Counted from the stretch's first letter, positions 1 to 6,593 are shown. The stretch: 10,111 nucleotides of DNA from Bacteroidales bacterium (GCA_007131125.1 SLRE01000198.1:1-10111); one strand, 5' to 3'. Made by a program: numbers and translations. The notes: generated from the sequence alone by a model not told the origin.

Positions 1-136
1 AACAAAAGAAAACCCCACACGAAGTCAATTTTTGCAGTTTTGCAGATATTATTTTGCTTTTTGTTGATTTATCGTACTAAATTATGGGAAGATTCTACCA
101 TATTCAATTGTGGCAAATCCTTAATTTTATACTCGT

Positions 137-227
137 AAAAACCCCTACAAAAAGGACTTTTTTAAAACATAACAACATATTTTACAATCGTTTGTAATTA
201 AAACCTGCAAAAAAACCTTTTTAAAAA
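137..227. repeat. Imperfect A/T-tract direct repeat, two copies
   Basis: Copies at about 137-167 and 200-227 share the order AAAACC, then (A/G)CAAAAA, then CTTTTT, then AAAA, with small insertions and substitutions between them. Both could also fold as short A-tract/T-tract hairpins, but the loops would be only about 2-5 bases. The similarity may simply reflect low-complexity AT-rich sequence. Phased A-tracts of this kind often cause intrinsic DNA curvature, which is an inference only. Confidence 0.3.
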
Positions 228-393
228 AATTTTCCGGTTCTGAAGAAAGCACCCGGGTAAAATAACGGGTTTGCAATTTTCAGGCGAAAAACCCCGGGGG
301 AACATTCCCTGCTTATTGAATTCAACCAAATACATTCCTTTGTTTATTAAGTTGGTAAAAAACAGCAGCCTGTTAAAAACGGTTTTTCTTTAG

Positions 394-401
394 TAACTTT
401 G
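394..401 (+). promoter_or_regulatory. Bacteroidota -7 promoter element for the FKBP gene
   Basis: TAACTTTG, followed by C, is an exact match to the TAnnTTTG -7 element recognised by the Bacteroidota primary sigma factor. It lies 34 bases before the ATG at 436, giving a short leader. No clean TTTG -33 element sits 19-21 bases upstream; the sequence there is TGTTAAAA at 371-378, a partial match at best. Confidence 0.6.
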
Positions 402-435
402 CAGGATAAAAATTACCCATCAGAGATTAAAAACT

Positions 436-894
436 ATGAGAATCCTAAATAAGATTATTATACTGATCATTGGGGTCTTTTTCGTTTTCACGGGTTGCGA
501 AAAGGAAGATCCTGACAGTGTGGCAAAAAGAGACCGCGAAAAGATCCTGGATTATATTGAAAAAAACGACCTGGATGCCGAAGAGCATGAAACCGGGCTG
601 TTTTATGTAATAGAAGTAGAGGGCAGCGGATCCCACCCCCATGCTGGTTCAAGGGTAGTTCTGAACTTTAAAGGATATTTTCTTGACGGAAAAGTTTTTG
701 ACGAGGGACAAAATTTTCATTCAAACCTTGCCGGTACCATTGAGGGCTGGAGGGTTGGCATCCCCCTTTTTAAAAGAGGAGGAAAAGGCATGCTGCTGGT
801 TCCTTCCGCCATGGGCTACGGGCCTTACGCCAGGCCGGGCATCCCGCGTAATTCAGTTCTGATTTTCGACATTGAATTAATTGACTTCAACTAG
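436..894 (+). CDS. FKBP-type peptidyl-prolyl cis-trans isomerase lipoprotein
   Basis: This is a predicted lipoprotein with a single C-terminal FKBP domain (152 residues), expected to catalyse cis-trans isomerisation of X-Pro bonds in proteins outside the cytoplasm. Residues 1-20 are a basic then hydrophobic signal peptide ending FTG before Cys21, a lipobox variant with Phe where Leu is usual. A charged helical linker (about 28-50) leads into the FKBP fold (about 53-152). Expected FKBP pocket residues are visible: Tyr81, Phe88-Asp89, Ile102 and Trp105 in a GTIEGW segment, Tyr128 in the AMGYG loop, and a final FDIELI strand. The sequence after Cys21 is EKED, which resembles the K-(D/E)2 surface-export signals of Bacteroidota lipoproteins. 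The ATG at 436 starts directly before the signal peptide, and a -7 element precedes it. The domain assignment is firm; the client proteins are unknown. Confidence 0.93.
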   Translation: MRILNKIIILIIGVFFVFTGCEKEDPDSVAKRDREKILDYIEKNDLDAEEHETGLFYVIEVEGSGSHPHAGSRVVLNFKGYFLDGKVFDEGQNFHSNLAGTIEGWRVGIPLFKRGGKGMLLVPSAMGYGPYARPGIPRNSVLIFDIELIDFN

Positions 895-956
895 CATTTT
901 AATCAACCCCTGCTGAATATTCCCTGGAAAAGCAACCCGGTAAGCCAAAACAATTG

Positions 957-964
957 TATTTTTA
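957..964 (+). promoter_or_regulatory. Possible weak -7 element before the 94-residue gene
   Basis: TATTTTTA at 957-964 differs from TAnnTTTG only in the last base and lies 36 bases before the ATG at 1001, about the same distance as in the gene upstream. There is no recognisable -33 element at the expected spacing. The 106-base gap after the FKBP gene contains no terminator, so read-through from that gene is also possible. Confidence 0.3.
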
Positions 965-1000
965 CATTCCAAAATACCTGAATAATTAAACCCTGCAAAC

Positions 1001-1285
1001 ATGGCCAGCTTAAAAGACCTAAAGAAAGACATTAATTACCTGGTTGATGAAGTAATTGGCACCTGCCTCCTGCATCAATACACCCAGAAGAAAGAGAAGC
1101 AAGAAGAAATTGATAAATTGATCGAGGAAATGATCGAGTTTCGCGAAAAGCTTATCTATAAGGTAAATCATCCCGAAGCGCGGGAAAACGGCCAGAGCAA
1201 GAAGGCCTATTACCGTGGATTGTTTGAAAACTTGCTTGAAGAAGTAAATGGAGCATTTGAAAAATTAGATGAAATCACCCGTTAA
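1001..1285 (+). CDS. Small helical protein of unknown function (94 residues)
   Basis: I cannot assign a function. The protein is rich in Lys, Glu and Leu, has no signal peptide or membrane segment, and is probably cytoplasmic. It reads as three helices: about residues 3-27, 31-57 and 66-93, separated by QYTQKK and by a His-Pro/Asn-Gly turn (57-64). The second helix (KQEEIDKLIEEMIEFREKL) is amphipathic. There is one cysteine, Cys22. I recall similar short proteins with an N-terminal SLKDLKKDINYL-like segment in Bacteroidota genomes, usually called hypothetical, but I could not search for them. The gene follows the FKBP gene by 106 bases and ends at a strong terminator. The all-helical charged make-up would suit a small adaptor or a bundle-forming dimer, which is a guess. 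That it is a real gene is well supported by its composition, its ATG start and the terminator. Confidence 0.8.
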   Translation: MASLKDLKKDINYLVDEVIGTCLLHQYTQKKEKQEEIDKLIEEMIEFREKLIYKVNHPEARENGQSKKAYYRGLFENLLEEVNGAFEKLDEITR

Positions 1286-1304
1286 CAGACATTTGAAAAC
1301 GGGG

Positions 1305-1331
1305 AAAGGCGCCATTTCAGCGCCTTTTTTT
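1305..1331 (+). terminator. Intrinsic terminator after the 94-residue gene
   Basis: AAAGGCGC (1305-1312) pairs perfectly with GCGCCTTT (1320-1327) around a 7-base loop, and a run of seven T follows from 1325. It begins 20 bases after the stop codon. The next gene starts only 21 bases downstream, so that gene either relies on a promoter overlapping this hairpin or on partial read-through. Confidence 0.85.
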
Positions 1332-1352
1332 ATATCCTAAATATCTGGTAGC

Positions 1353-2033
1353 ATGTGTGGGCGTTACTCTCTGGCAAAAAAGCCGGAAGAAATATCACAA
1401 CATTTTAGTATCCGTATCCCTGAGAATTTTACGGGAGGGTATTACAATGCAGGCCCCGGGCAGCTTTTGCCTGCAATAACGGCTGATGAACCTGATTTGC
1501 TGCAACTGCTCCACTGGGGGTTTCCTGCCCCCTGGAAGAGTGAACCTTTTTCCAACCTTATCATCAATGCCAGGGCAGAAACCCTGGAGGAGAAACCTAT
1601 GTTTAAAAAACTCCTTAACACCCATCGCTGTATTATCCCTGCTGACGGGTTTTATGAATGGGAAAGAAAGAAATCCGGCAAACAACCTTACCGTTTTACC
1701 CTGGCTGAAGAAGGGCTCTTTTCATTTGCAGGCCTGTACCGGCAGATTTCCGACAAACAGGGCAAAACCCTCATGGCATTTTCCATCATTACCACAAAGG
1801 CCAATGGTTTGGTTGAAAACATCCACAACCGCATGCCGGTAATCCTCAGCCCTGAGCAGGAAAGCCTGTGGCTGGAGGGAAACAATTATGCCTCTGTTTC
1901 CGTAGAAATAGAAAAACCCTTTCCTGAAAATAAAATGAAAAACTATAAAGTTTCTCCAAAGCTTAACAAGGCTTCAAACAACCAGCCCGAACTGCTCAAC
2001 CCATGGGACGACCCATCCCCCACATTGTTTTAG
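1353..2033 (+). CDS. yedK: SRAP domain protein, abasic-site DNA-protein crosslinker (YedK/HMCES family)
   Basis: SRAP proteins bind abasic sites in single-stranded DNA and form a thiazolidine crosslink through the N-terminal cysteine, shielding the site from strand cleavage and error-prone bypass. All family hallmarks are present: Cys2 in MCGRYS (exposed once Met1 is removed), Asn72 and Arg74 in the INARAET segment, Glu102 in PADGFYEW, and His158 in the IHNRMPVIL segment. They correspond to Cys2, Asn75, Arg77, Glu105 and His160 of E. coli YedK. At 226 residues the length is normal. Because Cys2 must follow Met1, the start at 1353 is certain. The C-terminal 25 residues are Asn/Pro-rich and end PTLF. 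No clear promoter fits between the upstream terminator and the ATG. rluB follows after 62 bases on the same strand. No SOS box or other damage-response operator is apparent. Confidence 0.95.
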   Translation: MCGRYSLAKKPEEISQHFSIRIPENFTGGYYNAGPGQLLPAITADEPDLLQLLHWGFPAPWKSEPFSNLIINARAETLEEKPMFKKLLNTHRCIIPADGFYEWERKKSGKQPYRFTLAEEGLFSFAGLYRQISDKQGKTLMAFSIITTKANGLVENIHNRMPVILSPEQESLWLEGNNYASVSVEIEKPFPENKMKNYKVSPKLNKASNNQPELLNPWDDPSPTLF

Positions 2034-2095
2034 CAGTTCAGGTAATTTTTATAACTTAACGTATTGACCACTCCCGATTAAAAAGCCGGTTTAAA

Positions 2096-2986
2096 ATGAA
2101 AAATAACAGGAAAAGAAATTCCGGAAAAAAATTTACTGATTCAAGGGGCAGGAAAGCCCCCGGAGGACCCCGTAAAACCTCGGGTAAGCCCCCGGCTTCC
2201 CGCAACGAAAACAGGAAATGGAAAAAAGAGGGAGGGAAAGCCCGTTTCCACAAACCCAAAGACCCGGGGGATGAAAGCATCAGGCTTAATAAATACATTG
2301 CCAATGCAGGGGTTTGTTCAAGGCGGGAAGCCGATACCCTGATTGAAAACGGTGCCATTTCCGTTAACGGGAAAATTGTAACCGAACTGGGCACCAAAGT
2401 AAAGCCCGGCGACGTTATCATGTACGGCGACCAGCGGCTGGTAAACGAAAAAAAGGTGTATATTTTGCTGAACAAACCCAAGGATTATATAACCACCGCT
2501 GATGATCCTCAGGGCAGGAAAACCGTACTGCAGCTCATAAGGGGAGCCTGCAGGGAAAGGGTTTTCCCGGTTGGACGCCTGGACCGCAATACAACGGGTT
2601 TGCTTTTGTTTACCAATGATGGGGAGCTGACAAAAAAACTCACCCATCCCAAACACGGGGTAAAAAAGTTGTATCACGTGCAGCTTGACAATGCCCTGGC
2701 CAAAGCCGACCTGGAAAAAATTGCCCAAGGAGTGAAGATTGACAACCAACTGGTGGTACCCGACCAGGTCGCTTACACCGAAAGCTCCACTGGTAGAAAA
2801 GAAGTGGGCATTGAACTGCATTCGGGTCAAAACAGGATAGTCAGGCGAATTTTTGAAGAAATGGGTTACAAGGTTACAAAACTGGACAGGGTCACTTTTG
2901 CAGGGCTTACAAAAAAAGACCTTCCCAGAGGAAAATGGAGGTTCCTGACAGACAAGGAAGTCGCATTTTTAAAAATGATTGGTTAA
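2096..2986 (+). CDS. rluB: 23S rRNA pseudouridine synthase, RluB/RsuA family, with basic N-terminal extension
   Basis: The enzyme isomerises a specific uridine in rRNA to pseudouridine during ribosome assembly in the cytoplasm. Residues 1-60 are a low-complexity extension in which about a third of residues are Lys or Arg, with many Gly, Pro, Ser and Asn. An S4 RNA-binding domain follows (about 62-115: IRLNKYIANAGVCSRREAD). The catalytic domain (about 120-285) has the ILLNKPKDY entry strand, the GRLDRNTTG motif with catalytic Asp163, and the SGQNRIVRRIF motif (243-253) typical of the RsuA/RluB/RluE/RluF branch. The S4 domain and motif set favour RluB, which modifies a uridine in the 23S peptidyl-transferase region, but RsuA- or RluF-like specificity cannot be excluded. 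The ATG at 2096 is the first available start. The asmA-like gene begins 16 bases after its stop codon. Confidence 0.9.
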   Translation: MKNNRKRNSGKKFTDSRGRKAPGGPRKTSGKPPASRNENRKWKKEGGKARFHKPKDPGDESIRLNKYIANAGVCSRREADTLIENGAISVNGKIVTELGTKVKPGDVIMYGDQRLVNEKKVYILLNKPKDYITTADDPQGRKTVLQLIRGACRERVFPVGRLDRNTTGLLLFTNDGELTKKLTHPKHGVKKLYHVQLDNALAKADLEKIAQGVKIDNQLVVPDQVAYTESSTGRKEVGIELHSGQNRIVRRIFEEMGYKVTKLDRVTFAGLTKKDLPRGKWRFLTDKEVAFLKMIG

Positions 2987-3002
2987 TATTCCGGAATTAC
3001 AA

Positions 3003-5621
3003 ATGGAAAGTCCCTCCCTGACAAAAAAACAAATGCTGCTGCAGTTTCTGAGGCTAACACTGATCTCAGGACTGGTTTTTATTGTTGCCTTGCTTATGAT
3101 TTTGCTGGTGCTGGCATGGGCCTATCAGGAACGGATCAAACAAGTGATGATAACCCATTTGAATGAAAACCTGCAAACCGAAATTTTTATTGAAGACATC
3201 AGCCTGAACCTGATCCGGAGCTTTCCCCTTGCTTCCGTTTCCTTTTCTGATTTGAAAGTAATGGAAGCCGGGAACCATCAATCCAAAGACACCCTTTTGA
3301 ATGCCCGCCGACTGTACCTTCAGTTCAGCCTTTGGGACCTGGCCAGGAAAAAATATACCATCAAACAGTTGGAACTGGATAATGCCACCATAAAGGCCGG
3401 GATAACAAAAGAGGGACATCCCAATTATCTTTTCTGGGAAACCCCAGCTGAAGCCGGGGAGAAAGAATCTTCATTAAGTTTTAACATCCAACGGATTTTA
3501 CTGAATAACACCTATTTTTCTTATCGTGATGACGAAAAGGGTCTCCTTATAAATATTGATGCTGAGCGCGGCAGCATGCGCGGGCTTTTCAGCCAGCGAA
3601 CCTATAACCTGCAAGCCAAAGGCGACTTCTTTGCAAGGGAACTTATGATTGGTTCCTCTTCCATCATAACAAACAAGCCGGTAAAGTTGGATGTGGGTTT
3701 GATCGTACGCGACCAAAAAGAATTTACCTTCGAAAAAGGCGACCTTTCCATCAACAACCACGGTTTGAGGGTGGAAGGATCCATCATAAACCTGGATGAA
3801 GGGGTACAATTCGATACCCGTCTTTCGGGAAGAGACCTCCAGTTGCACCACCTGATCAATGACCTCCCGGAAACCTGGAAAAAATACACAGAGGGCTACC
3901 GCAGTAAGGGTGAGCTTATCTTTAACGCTTCCATTATCGGGAAATTGAACCCCTCGGGCAACCCAAGAATAAATGCAGATTTTCATATAAGCAACGCCGA
4001 GCTTACCCATCCCGGAAGCGGATTAAAACTAAAAGACCTTCAGTTCAGGGGGGCTTTCGACAATGGAAGCCGCAGAAACCGGGCAACCACTTCCCTTTTC
4101 TTCGAAAATTTCCTCACAAAAATCAGCGATGGGGAGTTAAAAGGAAACTTTTCCATCAGCAACCTTGACAACCCAAATTTGGATATTGATATGGCGGCCG
4201 ATCTTGATGCCGCAGATTTTGTAAACCTGCTCAGGCTTGACACCATAACAACTGCCCGGGGAAGGTTAAGCATGCAAATTAATTTCCAGGGCCGGATGAG
4301 CGAAAAAAACCGCTTTACCACCAATGACCTCCTGGCAGCAAGAGCTTCAGGAAACCTTAAAGTCAGCGAAATTGCTTTCAGAATAAAACATGACCCGCTG
4401 GTTTATGAAAACTTTAACGGGCGGTTTGTGATGAGAAACAACAACCTGATGGTCGAAGAATTTAGCGGAAATGCCAGCAATTCCGATTTTGACATCACCG
4501 GACATTTCCGCAACGTTTTGCCTTATTTGCTGGTTGAAAACGAGAAAATTTTTATTGATGCCAACCTCCGGGCTCAAAACGTAGATTTTGATGAATTGCT
4601 GCAACAAAATGTCAATGGGGCTGATTCAGATACCGTTTATCATCTCTCCTTTTCCGATCGACTTGGCTTCAACCTGGATGCCAACATTGTAAACCTTAAG
4701 TTTCGCAGGTTTGAGGCCGGACATGTAATGGGCTCTGTAAGCCTTCAAAACCAACAGTTTTTTGCCGAAGAAGTTGCCTTTCGTGCTATGGACGGACACA
4801 TCAGGGCTTCAGGATTTATTGACGGCCGCGGGAAAGAAGCCATGACTTTTGGCTGTGATGCCCATTTAAAGGATGTGGATATCCACCAGCTTTTTTACCA
4901 GATGGGAAATTTCGGACAGGAAAGCATCGTGGCCGAAAATATTTTCGGTACTGTTACCTCAGACTTCCAGTTTTCCGCACAATGGAGCCCTACCCTGGAA
5001 GTTGACTGGAATTCCCTGGAAACCACCGCAAACCTGAAAGTGGAAAACGGAGCCCTGGTAGAATACGAGCCCATGCTGGCACTGTCGCGCTTCCTCAGGG
5101 TGGAAGGTGATTTGAATCACGTTACCTTCTCCACCCTGGAAAACCAGATACGCATCAAAAACCGCAACATTATTATTCCTGACATGGAAATCAACTCCAG
5201 TGCGTTAAACCTAAAGCTTTCCGGGGAGCATTCCTTTGAAAACGAAATCAATTACCGCATGCAGGTTCTGCTGTCAGAAATACTTGCCCGCAAGGCACGC
5301 GACAGGCGAAACCCACAGGACCAATACGGAGAAATTATTGATGACGGGCTGGGCCGCACCACCCTTTTCCTGCTGGTAACAGGAACTACCGACAACCCTG
5401 ATTTCAGCTACGACTACCGGGGTGTAAGGGAAAAGCTGAGGGAAGACCTCAGGCAGGAAGGGCAAAACCTCAGGGAGGTATTCAGGAAAGAATTCGGTTT
5501 GTTTTCAGGGAGTGAAGATGACACCCTTACCGAACCAACTCCCCGGCAAAAGGAAATGCAACGCATTCAAAAACAGGAAGAAGGAGAATTTATTATTGAA
5601 TGGGAGGAAGAGGACTTTTAA
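3003..5621 (+). CDS. Large AsmA-like envelope protein
   Basis: Counted from the ATG at 3003 the protein has 872 residues. After a short basic N-terminus, one hydrophobic segment (about 15-40) should anchor it in the inner membrane with the rest in the periplasm. Directly after it comes the AsmA-type N-terminal pattern: a helix, then a segment ending RSFPLASVSFSDLKV. The body is a long run of alternating beta-strand-like repeats, as in the repeating beta-groove proteins AsmA, TamB and YhdP, which are implicated in moving phospholipids between membranes and in outer-membrane biogenesis. A conserved-looking C-terminal part (LLVTGTTDNPDFSYDYRG) is followed by a charged amphipathic helix (REKLREDLRQEGQNLREVF) and a very acidic tail with 8 Asp/Glu in the last 14 residues. 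The same frame is open upstream to a TTG at 2979 that would overlap rluB by 8 bases. I prefer the ATG because it starts just before the membrane anchor. The specific cargo is unknown. Confidence 0.85.
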   Translation: MESPSLTKKQMLLQFLRLTLISGLVFIVALLMILLVLAWAYQERIKQVMITHLNENLQTEIFIEDISLNLIRSFPLASVSFSDLKVMEAGNHQSKDTLLNARRLYLQFSLWDLARKKYTIKQLELDNATIKAGITKEGHPNYLFWETPAEAGEKESSLSFNIQRILLNNTYFSYRDDEKGLLINIDAERGSMRGLFSQRTYNLQAKGDFFARELMIGSSSIITNKPVKLDVGLIVRDQKEFTFEKGDLSINNHGLRVEGSIINLDEGVQFDTRLSGRDLQLHHLINDLPETWKKYTEGYRSKGELIFNASIIGKLNPSGNPRINADFHISNAELTHPGSGLKLKDLQFRGAFDNGSRRNRATTSLFFENFLTKISDGELKGNFSISNLDNPNLDIDMAADLDAADFVNLLRLDTITTARGRLSMQINFQGRMSEKNRFTTNDLLAARASGNLKVSEIAFRIKHDPLVYENFNGRFVMRNNNLMVEEFSGNASNSDFDITGHFRNVLPYLLVENEKIFIDANLRAQNVDFDELLQQNVNGADSDTVYHLSFSDRLGFNLDANIVNLKFRRFEAGHVMGSVSLQNQQFFAEEVAFRAMDGHIRASGFIDGRGKEAMTFGCDAHLKDVDIHQLFYQMGNFGQESIVAENIFGTVTSDFQFSAQWSPTLEVDWNSLETTANLKVENGALVEYEPMLALSRFLRVEGDLNHVTFSTLENQIRIKNRNIIIPDMEINSSALNLKLSGEHSFENEINYRMQVLLSEILARKARDRRNPQDQYGEIIDDGLGRTTLFLLVTGTTDNPDFSYDYRGVREKLREDLRQEGQNLREVFRKEFGLFSGSEDDTLTEPTPRQKEMQRIQKQEEGEFIIEWEEEDF

Positions 5622-5649
5622 CCCTTAATCCCCTAACAAAAACACCAAA

Positions 5650-6462
5650 GTGATTGTTTTCCCCAATTGCAAAATCAACCTTGGCCTCCATATCCTGGAA
5701 AAACGCCCCGACGGATTCCACAATATTGAAACCATCTTTTACCCAATACCCTTTTTTGAAGCCCTGGAAGCGGTAAAAGCACCCGATGGTATTTCTTCTT
5801 TCAGCAGCAGCGGCCTGCCTGTCTCCCCTGACGGAAAACCCAACATTTGCCTGCAGGCTTATGATATACTCAAAAATGAATACAAAATTCCCGGAGTAAA
5901 AATTCATTTGCATAAGAAAATTCCGGCAGGGGCGGGCCTCGGAGGGGGAAGTGCCGATGCGGCTTTTACCCTTTCCCTGCTCAATGAAATTTTTTCTCTG
6001 AATATCTCCAAAGAAAAACTGCACGGTTTTGCCGGCAGGCTGGGCAGCGACTGTGCCTTCTTTCTTGAAAACAAGCCAATGCATGCCCGGGGCAGGGGAG
6101 AAATATTAACTCCGTTGCAAATAAGCCTGAACGGGTTTTTCCTGGTGCTGGTTATTCCCCCCATTCATGTGAGCACAGCAGAAGCCTATGCGGATATCAG
6201 GCCGAAAACCCCTTCCGTACCTTTGCGGGAAGCCATCCGAAAACCGGTGGAAGAATGGGAACAATTCCTGAAAAATGATTTTGAGGAAACTGTTTTTATC
6301 AAATATCCTGAAATACAAAAAATCAAATCTCAACTTTACCGGGAAGGTGCATTGTATGCTTCAATGAGCGGAAGCGGGTCGGCTGTGTTTGCCATTTTTA
6401 AAGAAGCTCCTGCTCCAGGACTAAAAAGTCTTTTCACCAATTGTTTTTTTAAGGTTTTTTAA
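5650..6462 (+). CDS. ispE: 4-diphosphocytidyl-2-C-methyl-D-erythritol kinase (IspE)
   Basis: IspE phosphorylates CDP-methylerythritol with ATP in the methylerythritol phosphate pathway to isopentenyl and dimethylallyl diphosphate, in the cytoplasm. GHMP-kinase signatures are all present: the N-terminal NCKINLGLHI segment with Lys8; the ATP-binding glycine loop IPAGAGLGGGSADAA (91-105); the catalytic Asp134 in LGSDCAFF; and the C-terminal SMSGSGSAVF (238-247). At 270 residues it is of normal length. The start is a GTG: an in-frame stop lies at 5626-5628, no ATG lies between that stop and the GTG, and the first internal Met comes only after the glycine loop and catalytic Asp, so GTG is needed to keep Lys8. 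It follows the asmA-like gene by 28 bases with no terminator, suggesting cotranscription. It implies that this organism makes isoprenoids by the MEP route. Confidence 0.97.
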   Translation: MIVFPNCKINLGLHILEKRPDGFHNIETIFYPIPFFEALEAVKAPDGISSFSSSGLPVSPDGKPNICLQAYDILKNEYKIPGVKIHLHKKIPAGAGLGGGSADAAFTLSLLNEIFSLNISKEKLHGFAGRLGSDCAFFLENKPMHARGRGEILTPLQISLNGFFLVLVIPPIHVSTAEAYADIRPKTPSVPLREAIRKPVEEWEQFLKNDFEETVFIKYPEIQKIKSQLYREGALYASMSGSGSAVFAIFKEAPAPGLKSLFTNCFFKVF

Positions 6463-6495
6463 CCCGGGAATCCCATTCTCCTGATTCCGGGTTTT
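6461..6495 (+). terminator. Intrinsic terminator overlapping the ispE stop codon
   Basis: AACCCGGGAATC (6461-6472) pairs with GATTCCGGGTT (6483-6493), with a single bulged G on the left arm and a 10-base loop, followed by TTTT from 6492. The left arm includes the last two bases of the ispE stop codon. This ends the likely SRAP-rluB-asmA-ispE transcription unit. The T-run is short, so termination may be incomplete. Confidence 0.75.
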
Positions 6496-6563
6496 AATAA
6501 TGCCATTGTGGGCTTTTTGATAAAAATCCACTCAGCCCTCAGTTCTTTAAAAAGATTTGTTGC

Positions 6564-6593
6564 ATTGAGGTCTTTTTTATTTTATTATTTTTG
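6564..6593 (+). promoter_or_regulatory. Bacteroidota-type promoter for the S9 peptidase gene
   Basis: TATTTTTG at 6586-6593 matches the -7 element TAnnTTTG exactly. ATTG at 6564-6567 lies 18 bases upstream and could act as the -33 element, although the usual spacing is 19-21. The distance from the -7 element to the ATG at 6647 allows a leader of roughly 45 bases. Independent transcription is consistent with the terminator just upstream. Confidence 0.55.

Larger units (their letters stand above)
1..435. other. AT-rich non-coding region upstream of the FKBP gene
   Basis: No open frame on either strand here has a start, length and composition that look like a gene. The first 240 bases are very AT-rich, with many A- and T-tracts. 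Two imperfect copies of an AAAACC...CAAAAA...CTTTTT...AAAA pattern lie at about 137-167 and 200-227. A small GC patch at 251-270 contains ACCCG and CGGGT arms that could form a weak 5-bp hairpin. The only element I trust is the promoter-like TAACTTTG at 394-401. If a gene lies to the left of the window, its end is not visible here. Confidence 0.6.

Noticed and set aside
1..435. Possible small RNA, origin or attachment site in the AT-rich leading region
   Set aside because: There are no clustered DnaA-box-like repeats, no tRNA-like fold and no clear terminator-bounded transcript; only low-complexity A/T tracts are seen.
1486..1842. Second + strand frame of 118 residues inside the SRAP gene
   Set aside because: It is out of frame with the catalytic Asn, Arg, Glu and His motifs of a complete SRAP protein; it is a shadow.
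2043..2050. TAATTTTT as a possible promoter element before rluB
   Set aside because: The final G of TAnnTTTG is missing and the nearest upstream ATTG is only 15 bases away, so it is too weak to list.
2056..2830. Two overlapping minus-strand open frames opposite rluB
   Set aside because: They are antisense to a clear pseudouridine synthase; their hydrophobic Phe/Leu-rich sequences are what the reverse of Lys/Glu-rich coding DNA gives.
3498..4010. Minus-strand 170-residue open frame inside the asmA-like gene
   Set aside because: It is fully antisense to a continuous, family-consistent protein and has no domain or promoter of its own.
5593..6084. Minus-strand 163-residue open frame opposite the start of ispE
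   Set aside because: It covers the IspE ATP-binding motifs in antisense and has no supporting feature.
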